From positions 204,766-268,765 of the forward strand of contig NZ_BAABHD010000082.1 of NCBI RefSeq assembly GCF_039541915.1: 64,000 nucleotides of DNA, in the 5' to 3' direction. Each line of letters opens with the position of its first letter. The first letter of the stretch is position 1. Shown here one piece after another: positions 1-9,064 of the stretch. The DNA is from Nibrella saemangeumensis. GTDB lineage: Bacteria > Bacteroidota > Bacteroidia > Cytophagales > Spirosomataceae. The notes beneath the pieces were generated by a model that saw nothing but the letters and a program-made list of their open reading frames with translations, was not told the origin of the DNA and did not search any database. Position numbers and translations under genes: made by a program.

Positions 1-1202
1 GTGTTAAAGCTGGTCGTCAGGTTCATGATGTTCCGTTCGTTTTTCGCGCCGTAGCTGATCATGCCATTATCCTGCCGCGTGTATGAAAAACGAACGTTTG
101 CGTTATCCATCACTTTGGAAACGGCCAGGTTGATGTTGGCACTGTTCGCATTCTGGAACAAATCGGCATAGCTGTTGCCGGAGGGTGAGTACGGCCGGAC
201 TACGCCATCGAAAGCCATTACCGGCTGACCGTCAAACTTAGGGCCGAAGTTAACCGTAGCGTTCAGCAGTCCGCGGGTATCACCCTTGCCGTCTCCATCG
301 GTATCGTAGTAGATAAATCCATTGTCATCCTGACCGCCATTGGCGTAGTTCAGCATATAGCCGGGACCTCTGACATTCTGGTAGCGGGGCAGATAGGCAA
401 TTTTGTCGACGCTGTAGCTGGCCATGAAATCCACACCCAGCCCTTTTTTGCCTTTACCGGTTTTGGTAGTCACCAGCACTACCCCGTTTACCGCTTCGGA
501 GCCGTAGAGCGCAGCCGCCGACGCACCTTTCAGGATTGAGATGTTTTCGATATCGGCCGGGTTCAAATCCAGGATACCGTTACCGCGAATGCGCTGATCG
601 CCCCAGTAATCGTTGTTGCGAGTTTCGCCGTTCCGAATGGGGATACCATCCATAACGATGAGCGGCTGGGTATTGCCCGTGATAGAGGCCAAACCGCGGA
701 TGCTGATGCTAACCGCACTGGTAGCACCACCGGGCGTGGAGTTTATGGTTACGCCAGGCGCTTTCCCATAAAGGGCTGTTGCGAAGTTCGGGGTCGCTGT
801 TTTGATCAGGGCTTCATTGTTGACCACCGCGGTAGCATACCCCAGCGCCCGTTGCTCTTTGGCAATGCCCAAAGCAGTTACAACAACCTCGTTTAGTGTT
901 TTGTCATCGTCGGCCAGGGATAGGTTAATGGTGTTATCGTCACCGACAGTAACTTCCTGTGAAGCGAACCCTAACGAGCTAAATTGCAGTACATTGCCTC
1001 TCTGCGCGCTAAGGCTGTAGTTTCCGTTGGCATCTGTAACAGTTCCTTTGTTGGTTCCTTTAATAAGGATGTTGACGCCGGGCAGGCTTTCCTTGTTTTT
1101 ATCGGTCACCTTTCCGGTGATGGTCTGCTGAGCCAAGGCAAGCTGGCAGCAGAACAAGAGCAAGGTTGCCAAAAAAGTAGATTTACTTCTGCATTCTCTC
1201 AT
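1..1202 (-). CDS. SusC/RagA-family TonB-linked outer membrane receptor, N-terminal part
   Basis: This is the first 400 codons of an outer-membrane TonB-dependent transporter; the C-terminal barrel lies beyond the left edge of the window. The start is the ATG read from 1202 leftward. It gives a signal peptide (MRECRSKSTFLATLLLF..., ending in LALAQ), then a carboxypeptidase-like regulatory domain (ITGKVTDKNKESLPGVNILI), then a plug domain (ALYGKAPGVTI, SIRGLASI, GAALYGS-like stretch). That order is typical of SusC proteins, which import oligosaccharides or other large ligands with a SusD lipoprotein partner. A SusD gene would be expected further left and is not visible. The gene diverges from a ROK regulator, and an alpha-L-fucosidase follows that regulator, so a fucosylated glycan is a plausible substrate, but this is inference. 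Confidence 0.93.
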   Translation of the reverse strand, partial: MRECRSKSTFLATLLLFCCQLALAQQTITGKVTDKNKESLPGVNILIKGTNKGTVTDANGNYSLSAQRGNVLQFSSLGFASQEVTVGDDNTINLSLADDDKTLNEVVVTALGIAKEQRALGYATAVVNNEALIKTATPNFATALYGKAPGVTINSTPGGATSAVSISIRGLASITGNTQPLIVMDGIPIRNGETRNNDYWGDQRIRGNGILDLNPADIENISILKGASAAALYGSEAVNGVVLVTTKTGKGKKGLGVDFMASYSVDKIAYLPRYQNVRGPGYMLNYANGGQDDNGFIYYDTDGDGKGDTRGLLNATVNFGPKFDGQPVMAFDGVVRPYSPSGNSYADLFQNANSANINLAVSKVMDNANVRFSYTRQDNGMISYGAKNERNIMNLTTSFN

Positions 1203-1666
1203 CGTTTAACGGTTTACAGTTAATTTAACACAATGATTATATATTTTTAAAATAAATCAAAATATCTGTTCTTTTTTATAAAAAAATATAATCAAATACA
1301 GGAAATATTAAGGATTAAAGCTAAATACTCCTGATTGCCTGGATACAGTTTTTAAAAGTTATACGTTGGGCTGTCTGAAATGTAATTTATCAAACTGTTA
1401 AAATTCAGCGGTTTATCTATATAGATGTGCAAATTTTTTGATCCCCCCTGATGGGCTATCAACTTATGAGAAAAATGCTATTGATATATTTTTGATGATT
1501 ATTAGGTAATTTTGTTTATATTTTTCCATCTTTATGTCTATTAATTAAAATATTTTAAAATTTGTTACCTGGTAGAATAGGTGAAGCGCTTTTGCGGTAT
1601 GGTAGTATTATTATACAAAAGGTAGCTTTTCATATATAAGGTATCCATCGACGTTTTTTCTTAACC
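1203..1666. promoter_or_regulatory. AT-rich divergent control region between SusC and ROK genes
   Basis: This 464-bp gap holds no convincing gene. It is strongly AT-rich compared with the flanking genes and separates two divergent starts, so it must carry both promoters. A sequence matching the Bacteroidota -7 box (TAATTTTG) lies at 1507-1514 in the rightward direction, with a TTG 23 bases upstream at 1481-1483. This would leave a leader of about 150 nt before the ROK start. ROK operator sites are likely here but I cannot define one. Confidence 0.5.
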
Positions 1667-2902
1667 ATGTTGACTTCCATAAAAGCATCTAACGGACCAG
1701 TTGCCACAGACGGAGAGTCTGTTGTAAACCTTAAAAAGGGCAGGATGAAGCGCAGCATTCTCCAGCAGCTTTACTTAGTCGGCACCGTCACCATTGCGCA
1801 ACTGACGCGGGCGCTACACGCGAGTGTTCCCTCTGTTACGGCGCTGATTGAGGAGTTAATGCTGGAGAAGTGGATTGTAGACGTGGGGACGGCCGATGCC
1901 CAGTTTGGCCGCAAGCCGGCACTCTATGCCCTGAACAATGAGGACCGGTTTGTGCTGGTGCTGGATATTACCGTTCATGATACCAAGATTTTCATTTTTA
2001 ATTGTCGGAATGAGGTTATCGTCCGGCGGGATACTCCGCTTGGGTTAGAAAATAATCCCGCCTTTCTGACTAATCTGCTCGGCAGCGTTGATCTGGTACT
2101 CGACGAAGCCTCGGTCCGTTTAGAAGAGATCGTCGCGGTTGGAGTCTCCATGCCTGGGTTGGTCGACCCAGACAACGGGGTTAATCATACCTATCAGAAT
2201 CTCAGCCCGAACCATTCTTCGCTGGGTGAACAGCTGGAAAAGCATTTTGCTCGGCCGGTTTATCTGCTGAATGACTCCAAAGCAACGGCCCTGGGCGAAC
2301 ATCGCTTCGGTCTGTTACGGGGAAAACGTCACGCTTTATCCATAAATATCGACTGGGGTGGGATGGGATTAGGCGTTATTCTGAATGGGGAAGTCTTTCA
2401 GGGCGCATCGGGCTTTGCCGGTGAACTGGGGCATATACCCGTTAAACCGGATGGTGACCTTTGTCAATGCGGTAAGATTGGTTGCCTGGACACCATAGCG
2501 TCGGCGACTTCTGTGGTTAAACGGGTAAAAAGCCAGCTACGGGAAGGTCAGATCTCCCGGTTGGCCGACATGGATATTGATCTGATCGACATCCGAACCG
2601 TTATCGACGCAGCGAATTTCGGAGATGCGTTTGCGATTGACCTGCTTCACGACCTGGGTAAGGAATTAGGCAGGGGTTTGTCAATGGCGGTTCACCTGTT
2701 TAACCCGGAGGCCATTGTCGTGAATGGTGTTCTGGCCAAAGCCGGCAAATTCATCAGTAATCCCATTGAGCAGGTCATTAACAAATACTGCTTTGCCGAC
2801 TTCCGAAATAACTTATCGATCAGTATGTCGGAACTGGGCGAAATGGCCAAGCCCTACGGCGTACAGATCTATGTGATGGAACATGTGCTTGATAGTCAAT
2901 AA
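1667..2902 (+). CDS. ROK family transcriptional regulator (NagC/XylR type)
   Basis: The protein has 411 residues, the normal size for ROK repressors rather than ROK sugar kinases. An N-terminal winged helix-turn-helix (about residues 25-75, SILQQLYLVGTVTIAQLTRAL...) precedes the actin-like ROK fold. The ROK signature is present: LNDSKATALGE near 201-211, GELGH at 252-256 and the zinc-binding CQCGKIGC at 266-273. Family members bind DNA and release it on binding a sugar or sugar phosphate. It diverges from the SusC gene and lies upstream of the fucosidase on the same strand, so it probably controls this small glycan-use locus. The inducer cannot be read from the sequence. The start is the first ATG, about 150 nt after a possible promoter. 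Confidence 0.92.
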   Translation: MLTSIKASNGPVATDGESVVNLKKGRMKRSILQQLYLVGTVTIAQLTRALHASVPSVTALIEELMLEKWIVDVGTADAQFGRKPALYALNNEDRFVLVLDITVHDTKIFIFNCRNEVIVRRDTPLGLENNPAFLTNLLGSVDLVLDEASVRLEEIVAVGVSMPGLVDPDNGVNHTYQNLSPNHSSLGEQLEKHFARPVYLLNDSKATALGEHRFGLLRGKRHALSINIDWGGMGLGVILNGEVFQGASGFAGELGHIPVKPDGDLCQCGKIGCLDTIASATSVVKRVKSQLREGQISRLADMDIDLIDIRTVIDAANFGDAFAIDLLHDLGKELGRGLSMAVHLFNPEAIVVNGVLAKAGKFISNPIEQVINKYCFADFRNNLSISMSELGEMAKPYGVQIYVMEHVLDSQ

Positions 2903-2906
2903 GAAG

Positions 2907-3026
2907 ATGTATAAGAGTGTATTACTGCCAACCTTGCTGGCCGGCAGCCTCCAGGCACAGGCACAGGAATACCCTGCTGAACAAATGCCCGATTCAGGTG
3001 AGCCGCGTTCAGTTGCCGGTGTATAA
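2907..3026 (+). pseudogene. Decayed secreted-protein gene (signal peptide remnant)
   Basis: Four bases after the ROK stop an ATG opens a 39-codon frame that encodes a clean signal peptide (MYKSVLLPTLLAGSLQAQAQ) and then runs into a stop at 3024-3026. Beyond the signal peptide, protein-like sequence seems to continue in the +1 frame up to a stop near 3102 (SRVQLPVYNERYTSDHLSAY, FAWTSPEIARP). The simplest reading is a gene that lost most of its body and its frame, leaving a scar between the ROK gene and the fucosidase. The parent family is not recognised. A short genuine secreted peptide is the less likely alternative. Confidence 0.45.
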
Positions 3027-3137
3027 TGAGCGCTATACCAGTGATCACCTCAGCGCCTATTTCGCCTGGACAAGCCCGGAAATCGCCCGCCCGGCGGACT
3101 AAACCAAGGCCTGACGCTCCAACCAAGATTGCCATTT

Positions 3138-4580
3138 ATGAAACACAATTTGCTTACCGGCATAGCCGGCCTTCTGTTGGCGACTACGACACTGGCGCAG
3201 CAGCATTCCGAACAGAACCATGCTAAATACGTGCCACCGAAAGACCCCCTTGTTCAGCAGAAGCTGAGCCAATGGCAGGACATTAAATTCGGATTGCTGA
3301 TGCATTGGGGTACCTATAGTCAGTGGGGCGTTGTAGAGTCATGGTCGCTCTGCCCCGAAGATGAAGGCTGGTGCGAACGTCGTGGTCCCTATGCCGCCAA
3401 CTGGTACGAATACAAGAAAGCGTATGAGAACCTGCAGACCACGTTTAATCCCACGAAGTTCAACCCCGAACGCTGGGCTGAAGCCGCCAAACATGCGGGC
3501 ATGAAGTACGTGGTCTTTACCACCAAGCACCACGATGGCTTCTGTATGTTCGATACCAAACAGACGGATTATAAAATCACCAGTACCAAATCACCGTTCT
3601 CCACGAATCCGCGTAGCAACGTGGCTAAGGGGGTGTTTAATGCGTTCCGGAATCAGAATTTCATGGTGGGGGCTTACTTTTCTAAGCCCGACTGGAACAC
3701 CCCAACCTATTGGGACCCGTACTTCCCGCCTAAAGACCGGAATGTGACTTATTCGCCCAAACGCTACCAGGACCGCTGGCAGAAATTCAAGGATTTTACC
3801 TACAACCAGATTGAGGAGCTGATGACTGGCTATGGCAAGGTCGATATTCTGTGGCTGGATGGCGGCTGGGTACGCCCGGCCAGCACCATTGACACCACCA
3901 TTAGCTGGCAGAAGACAATTCCCTACGATCAGGATATTGATATGGCCCGTATTGCCCGGATGGCGCGCAGTCATCAGCCGGGTTTGCTGGTAGTAGACCG
4001 CACCGTGACCGGCGAGTTTGAAAATTACGTTACCCCCGAACAATCGATTCCGGATCAGTACATGCCCATACCCTGGGAATCGTGCATGACCATGGGGAAT
4101 TCCTGGTCGTATATTCCAAAAGAAAACTTCAAGTCGGCTCACCGTCTGATCCAGACGCTGGTGGATATCGTCGCGAAGAATGGTAACCTGTTGCTCAACA
4201 TCGCTCCCGGTCCCGACGGGGAATGGCATCCGGAAGCGTACCAGCGCCTGCAGGAAATCGGCCGGTGGATGGCGACTAACGGAGAGTCGATTTACGGCAC
4301 CAAGCCCGTAGCGCCCTACCGGCAGGGCCAGTGGGCCTACACCGAAAAAGGACCGGTTACCTATTTGACGTATCTGCCAAAAGAGGGGGAGCGCTTACCA
4401 GAGACAATTACCCTGACAAACCGGTCGGCCGGGTCAGGCGCTAGGGTCACCCTGTTGGGGTATAACAAGCCACTGAACGCTCAACGGAAGGCCGAAGGAC
4501 TGATCGTGTCACTGCCGGAAAAGGCGCGTCAGCAATTCGCTGGTCAACCAGCGTGGGTATTTAAAATGGAGCAAAAATAA
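3138..4580 (+). CDS. Alpha-L-fucosidase, GH29
   Basis: The product (480 residues) is a secreted or periplasmic exo-fucosidase that removes terminal alpha-L-fucose. The ATG at 3138 is preferred over an in-frame TTG at 3129 because it starts a standard signal peptide (MKHNLLTGIAGLLLATTTLA). GH29 hallmarks are in order: MHWGTYSQWG (55-64), TTKHHDGFCMFD (128-139) and VDILWLDGGW, whose Asp241 fits the catalytic nucleophile. A short C-terminal domain follows residue 390. Acid/base residues in GH29 vary and I do not assign one. It lies downstream of the ROK gene on the same strand and ends at a bidirectional terminator. Confidence 0.93.
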   Translation: MKHNLLTGIAGLLLATTTLAQQHSEQNHAKYVPPKDPLVQQKLSQWQDIKFGLLMHWGTYSQWGVVESWSLCPEDEGWCERRGPYAANWYEYKKAYENLQTTFNPTKFNPERWAEAAKHAGMKYVVFTTKHHDGFCMFDTKQTDYKITSTKSPFSTNPRSNVAKGVFNAFRNQNFMVGAYFSKPDWNTPTYWDPYFPPKDRNVTYSPKRYQDRWQKFKDFTYNQIEELMTGYGKVDILWLDGGWVRPASTIDTTISWQKTIPYDQDIDMARIARMARSHQPGLLVVDRTVTGEFENYVTPEQSIPDQYMPIPWESCMTMGNSWSYIPKENFKSAHRLIQTLVDIVAKNGNLLLNIAPGPDGEWHPEAYQRLQEIGRWMATNGESIYGTKPVAPYRQGQWAYTEKGPVTYLTYLPKEGERLPETITLTNRSAGSGARVTLLGYNKPLNAQRKAEGLIVSLPEKARQQFAGQPAWVFKMEQK

Positions 4581-4645
4581 ACGGCTCTGCACCCGCCGTC
4601 ATAGCTTCCGGAGAGGCAGCGCAAACCATCGGGTCCTACAAACGG

Positions 4646-4694
4646 GCGTGTTCAGCAAAAGGGGGCTAATGGCTGTCCCCTTTGCTGAACACGC
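4646..4694. terminator. Bidirectional hairpin terminator between fucosidase and treS
   Basis: A near-perfect inverted repeat lies between two convergent genes. The left arm at 4646-4664 pairs with the right arm at 4677-4694 over 18 bp with one bulged A, leaving a 12-nt loop. The arms contain A4 and T3 runs, so the hairpin can act in both directions. Confidence 0.75.
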
Positions 4695-4700
4695 TCCTGT

Positions 4701-7700
4701 TTACCCGATAATCGACTGAATAATCCGCAGGGGAGCCAGGGCCTGCTCGGGCTGGCTGCGGAGGCTAGGGCTCAGGTCGTTAACGGCCCGTTCCAGCATA
4801 TAGGTTTCCAGCATCATCTGCAAATCGGCTTTATCAGTCGGGAGGATGGTGTTGTCCTGGATGGTCATCAGATAGCCTTCCATAAAAAATCCGCACATGT
4901 GGTGCGCCCATAAATCGGCAAAGGGCAGCAGCGGCCGGATTTCCTCCTGCGTTACCTGATGCGTGGTGAAGAAACCCTCATAGGCTACCTGATAAAAGGA
5001 GCGGATCATGGCGGCTACATCCCGCAGGGGAGAACGCTTCAGCCGTCGTTCGCTATACGGCCGGGTTGGGTCACCGCCAAAGTTGGTAATGGCCACATCC
5101 TTCCCGGTGAACAGGATCTGCTGAAGCCGCATATTCCCGTGAATCCGAATTTTGACAACGTCCAGCTTTTTGGCATAAATCCGCTTCAGGGTTTCCAGAA
5201 TATCGTCTTTGCGGTTCGAAATCGTTTGTATTTCCTGCCGGATGTGGTCCGGCAGCCTCTCCAGACCCCGGGACATGACTTCGTAACTTTCCCGCACCTG
5301 CGCCTGCATGGACGAGAACAGCGACCGCTGGTAATGCAGTGAGAACTCTTCGGGCGTAAAATCCCGGTGGTTGGTGCCGGCCGCCAGCGCCCGGTGCAGT
5401 TCGGCCAGTCGGATGCCCATCTGCCAGGCCTGACCGGCTGCGTGGGCACCCAGCAAATCCCGGAGGTGTTCGGGCAGGTCGTCAAACGGCGTAGGGTCGA
5501 TCAGCGAACCGATGTGCTCGTCGGGGCGCAGGCTTTCGCGATCGCGGGCGAGGATCCGTTCGATAAAGTTGTTCAGCCGTTCGAGCATGAAACTGCGGCC
5601 ATCGCCGTGGTTCTCCACCATTTCCTGCACCATCCCAATCTGTACGGCATCCTTCTGGAACTGCCATTCAATAGACCCGAAATACCGGGGTGTATGGGCA
5701 AAGGAAGCCTGCTCACACAGGAACCGGCTTAGTTCGACGTCGGGGTTTACGGCCCGGTCTACCTTGCGGTATATTTTCAGGAAGAAGCGGTTGTCATACG
5801 TAATGGCGGTATAATCCCGCACCACCGGGTAGAGACGCGAGCGGATTTCTTCGGTAGCATCAACAATCTCGCCTAAATCCGAACTGTCCGTAAAGACCAG
5901 CGTACTGTTAGACAGGGTAAGCTGCTTATTGGCCAGCATATTGGTTAGCAGCATTTGCTGGAACCCAACGGTAAACAGAGCATCGCACAGTAACCCTTCC
6001 TGATCGCCGACCCGAAGCTGAGCGATCACGGCCTGCGGACAGTTGTCGCCAATACTGCGGGCTTCCTGCTCCTGCACAAACGTGACCGGCAGCAGGTAAT
6101 TTTCGGGTAGCCCGCTCTCGTAAGACACCTCCAGCAGCAGCATGAAAACAGGATGCTCCGTCATAGGTATGGTTGCCTGTTCGCTGATGCGGAGACTGAA
6201 AATACTGCGGCCATTACCGGCAAACCAGCTTGATTTGCGCAGAAAAGCCGGGAACAGGCTGCTTTCCAGCCGGCTGCGGTTGCTATTGCTCAAGAGGTCT
6301 TCCCAACGGTCCAGGGTTAGCTCCGGCAGGGACTCCTTCGCGTCGGCTTCGCTTCTGACTTTCTCCAGCAAAAACCACTGGAACTCGTGGGCGCTGAGGG
6401 TAAAGAAATACGGCCGGTCTTCGCGGATGGCGGGGAACCGGTTCCGGCTGAACACCTCAACCGGTACGTACCCACCGAAGTTGCTCAGCTCAATCTCCGC
6501 CGGCTGCGAAAATTTTGAAAGGTTTACCACAATCAGCAGCGTCTCGTCTTCATAGGTACGCGTGAAGGCCAGCACCTTTGGATTCTCCACGGGCAGGAAT
6601 TTCATGTCCCCCCGGCTGAAGGCCTTATACCGCTTGCGCATGGTAATGATGTGCTTCATGAACCAGAACAGCGAGGAGGTATTCCGGCGCTGCATCTCCA
6701 CGTTTACCGACTCATAGTGGTACTCCGGGTCCAGAATAATGGGCAGGTATAACTGGTGCGGGTTGGATTCCGAAAAGCCGGCATTGCGGTCGGGTGACCA
6801 TTGCATAGGCGTTCGGACGCCGTCGCGGTCGCCAAGGTAAAAGTTATCGCCCATCCCGATTTCATCGCCGTAATAGATCACCGGCGTACCGGGTAGTGAA
6901 AACAGCAGCGAGTTCATCAGCTCAATGCGCCGGCGGTTATTTTCCATGAGCGGGGCCAGTCGGTGCCGGATGCCGAGGTTGATACGCGCTTTGGGATCTT
7001 TGGCGTAGACCTTGTACATATAGTCCCGCTCTTCGTCGGTCACCATTTCCAGCGTCAGTTCGTCGTGGTTGCGCAGGAAGATGGCCCACTGGCAGACCTC
7101 GGGGATCTCGGGTGTCTGGTCGAAGATGTCCGTAATCGGGTAGCGGTCTTCCATTTGGAGCGACATAAACATCCGGGGCATCACCGGGAAGTGGTAGTTC
7201 ATGTGGCATTCGTCGCCATCGCCGAAATACGAGGCCGAATCTTCGGGCCACATATTGGCTTCGGCCAGGAAAGCAATGCCAGGGAACCGTTCGTCAATAT
7301 GTTTCCTGAGTTTTTTCAGGAACGCATGGGTTTCCGGCAGGTTTTCGCCGTTGGTCCCTTCCCGCTCAAACAGATACGGCACGGCGTCGAGCCGGAAGCC
7401 GTCGACCCCCATCGCGCACCAGTAGTCGAGTATTTTAAAAATTTCCTCCTGCACCAGCGGACTGTCGTAGTTAAGGTCGGGCTGGTGGTGGAAGAACCGG
7501 TGCCAGTAGTACTGCTGCGCTACCGGGTCCCAGGTCCAGTTGGAGGCTTCAAAATCCTGGAAGATAATCCGGACGTCTTTGTACTGGGTAGGGTCGTCGC
7601 TCCAGACGTAGAAATCCCGTTCGGGCGAGCCTTTGGGGGCCTGTCGCGCCCGCTGAAACCACGGATGCTGGTCGGAGGTGTGGTTGATGACCAGCTCGGT

Positions 7701-8015
7701 AATGACTTTCAGATTACGCTTGTGGGCTTCGCTCAGCAGCTGTTTAAAATCAGCGATATTGCCGTAGCGGGGGTTGATGCTGTAATAATCGGCGATGTCG
7801 TAGCCGTCGTCGCGCAGGGGAGACGGGTAAAAGGGCAGCAGCCAGATGGCCGTTACGCCCAGTTCCTGCAGGTAATCGAGTTTTTCCAGGAGGCCTTTAA
7901 AATCACCAATGCCATCGCCGTTGCCGTCGCGGAAGGCCTTGATGTGTAACTCGTAAATGACGGCATCTTTATACCAGTGAAGCTTATCGTCCAGAACAGG
8001 TTTGTTGTCTGCCAT
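4701..8015 (-). CDS. treS: Trehalose synthase (TreS) fused to a maltokinase-like domain
   Basis: The 1104-residue protein has an N-terminal GH13 trehalose synthase domain (about 10-560) that interconverts maltose and trehalose. Its catalytic triad is visible: Asp210 (DGFRLDAVPYL), Glu252 (AEANMWPED) and Asp318 (FLRNHDELTL). The C-terminal 500 residues follow the fold of maltokinase, which phosphorylates maltose for the GlgE route. In active maltokinases the conserved pair is HGD and DFEGEP. Here they read HGN (959-961) and TNFGGDP (977-983), so both Asp positions are Asn and the Glu is Gly. The surrounding motif (YSERRLKRSPLRDVAAMIRSF) is intact. The kinase half is therefore probably inactive and may be structural or regulatory. 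No glgE is in the window. The gene stands alone, facing the fucosidase. Confidence 0.93.
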   Translation of the reverse strand: MADNKPVLDDKLHWYKDAVIYELHIKAFRDGNGDGIGDFKGLLEKLDYLQELGVTAIWLLPFYPSPLRDDGYDIADYYSINPRYGNIADFKQLLSEAHKRNLKVITELVINHTSDQHPWFQRARQAPKGSPERDFYVWSDDPTQYKDVRIIFQDFEASNWTWDPVAQQYYWHRFFHHQPDLNYDSPLVQEEIFKILDYWCAMGVDGFRLDAVPYLFEREGTNGENLPETHAFLKKLRKHIDERFPGIAFLAEANMWPEDSASYFGDGDECHMNYHFPVMPRMFMSLQMEDRYPITDIFDQTPEIPEVCQWAIFLRNHDELTLEMVTDEERDYMYKVYAKDPKARINLGIRHRLAPLMENNRRRIELMNSLLFSLPGTPVIYYGDEIGMGDNFYLGDRDGVRTPMQWSPDRNAGFSESNPHQLYLPIILDPEYHYESVNVEMQRRNTSSLFWFMKHIITMRKRYKAFSRGDMKFLPVENPKVLAFTRTYEDETLLIVVNLSKFSQPAEIELSNFGGYVPVEVFSRNRFPAIREDRPYFFTLSAHEFQWFLLEKVRSEADAKESLPELTLDRWEDLLSNSNRSRLESSLFPAFLRKSSWFAGNGRSIFSLRISEQATIPMTEHPVFMLLLEVSYESGLPENYLLPVTFVQEQEARSIGDNCPQAVIAQLRVGDQEGLLCDALFTVGFQQMLLTNMLANKQLTLSNSTLVFTDSSDLGEIVDATEEIRSRLYPVVRDYTAITYDNRFFLKIYRKVDRAVNPDVELSRFLCEQASFAHTPRYFGSIEWQFQKDAVQIGMVQEMVENHGDGRSFMLERLNNFIERILARDRESLRPDEHIGSLIDPTPFDDLPEHLRDLLGAHAAGQAWQMGIRLAELHRALAAGTNHRDFTPEEFSLHYQRSLFSSMQAQVRESYEVMSRGLERLPDHIRQEIQTISNRKDDILETLKRIYAKKLDVVKIRIHGNMRLQQILFTGKDVAITNFGGDPTRPYSERRLKRSPLRDVAAMIRSFYQVAYEGFFTTHQVTQEEIRPLLPFADLWAHHMCGFFMEGYLMTIQDNTILPTDKADLQMMLETYMLERAVNDLSPSLRSQPEQALAPLRIIQSIIG

Positions 8016-8431
8016 AACGGTTTGGAGCAGTTTTCTTAGGTTGAGCGAAAGGAGTTTGTACCGGACAGATACCGGTAGCGGAGATCAGCACAAACTGATC
8101 GTTACGTATGATAAACTGATGGAAGCGGTGTTTGTTACAGGATCTGTGGACCGTTCCCCGCCTGGGGCAGCCATCGTTGGCAGTGACAAACTGACGAAAA
8201 AGCACTAAACGTGACAAACGGTAAACTAATGCTGACTTTAAATGAAAAACCTCTTTTTGTGAAGGAACTGTAAAGCCAGGGCCGCTGTTAATTTGGGACT
8301 AAGTAGGTAATTAATAGAAAATTTTAATGCTTCTGCCTACCTAACGTATTAGTTTTTATCCCGAGGGTGCTTTTGTGAATAACGGAAAGGCAAATCACAC
8401 TTTCTGCTGAATTATCTCTTCATAACAAAAC
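8016..8431. promoter_or_regulatory. Divergent intergenic region, treS / GMC operon
   Basis: This 416-bp gap lies between the divergent treS and GMC-small-subunit genes and must carry both promoters. I see no gene. The right half (about 8280-8410) is AT-rich and contains the motif GTAGGTA near 8304 and its inverse, CTACCTA-like, near 8336, about 30 bp apart. This could be an operator but is only suggestive. No exact TAnnTTTG box is obvious. Confidence 0.35.
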
Positions 8432-8971
8432 ATGCAACGAAGATCCGCATTAAAAAACCTGGCGGTGGCCTTTGGGGGACTGGTGAGTCTTCCGGCCTGG
8501 GCTAACGGCTGGACCCCGGAATCCATCGGACAGGTTTCGACTTTATCGGCTAATCAGGAAGCGTTACTGGCTGAAATCGTGGAAACGATTATTCCGGAGA
8601 CTAACACTCCCGGCGCCAAATCACTCAAAATTCACCAGTTCGCGTTGCGGGTGATCAACGACTGTTACGGTGAACCCGCCAAGGCTGCGTTAACAAAAGG
8701 TCTTGCGGCAGCGGAAGAAACGGCCCAACAAACCTTTACGAAATCCTTTATGGCCTGTGATGCTACACAACGAAAGGAGGTTTTTGCTAAGCTGGGCAAC
8801 GATCCTGATGAGGAAACCAAACGATTTGCCGGACTGATCAAAAATGTTACCATCCAGGGGTATATGAACTCAGAGTACTACCTGGTCAACGTGGCCAAGT
8901 ACGTTATGGCTCCTGGCTTCTATCACGGCTGCGTGCCCGTTCCGTCCCGCGCACTGACCGATAAAAAATAG
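8432..8971 (+). CDS. Gluconate 2-dehydrogenase subunit 3-like, Tat-exported partner of GMC oxidoreductase
   Basis: This small protein (179 residues) belongs to the gluconate 2-dehydrogenase subunit 3 family, the small partner of membrane-associated GMC flavoenzymes. The N terminus has a twin-arginine signal (MQRRSALKNLAVAFGG). Family features visible are LLAEIVETIIPETNTPGA (about 46-63) and the C-terminal GYMNSEYYLVNVAKY and PGFYHGC region. The GMC subunit that follows has no signal of its own, so this subunit probably carries the folded complex through the Tat pore, as known for related enzymes. The two genes are 93 bp apart, separated by a long inverted repeat. Confidence 0.88.
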   Translation: MQRRSALKNLAVAFGGLVSLPAWANGWTPESIGQVSTLSANQEALLAEIVETIIPETNTPGAKSLKIHQFALRVINDCYGEPAKAALTKGLAAAEETAQQTFTKSFMACDATQRKEVFAKLGNDPDEETKRFAGLIKNVTIQGYMNSEYYLVNVAKYVMAPGFYHGCVPVPSRALTDKK

Positions 8972-8982
8972 TTTAAAACTGT

Positions 8983-9059
8983 TTCAGGTTTCACGTTTCA
9001 GGTTGCTGACGCGAATAGGCTGCAGCGTGAAACCCAGAACCTGAAACGTGAAACCTGAA
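8983..9059. repeat. Intra-operon inverted repeat made of TTTCAGG/TTTCACG words
   Basis: A perfect 22-bp inverted repeat (8983-9004 against 9038-9059) with a 33-nt loop fills the gap between the two GMC-complex genes. Each arm is itself a tandem of 7-nt words (TTTCAGG, TTTCACG, TTTCAGG). There is no T-tract, so simple Rho-independent termination is unlikely. The same words recur at 37655-37730, also between two operon genes. Confidence 0.8.
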
Positions 9060-9064
9060 CACGA

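Noticed and set aside
3591..4229. 212-codon frame opposite the fucosidase
   Set aside because: The GH29 motifs fix the + strand as coding in this stretch.
6963..7949. Long open frame (328 codons) on the + strand opposite treS
   Set aside because: It lies entirely antisense to the catalytic core of TreS and its product shows no domain; GC-rich codon use of the real gene creates such shadows.
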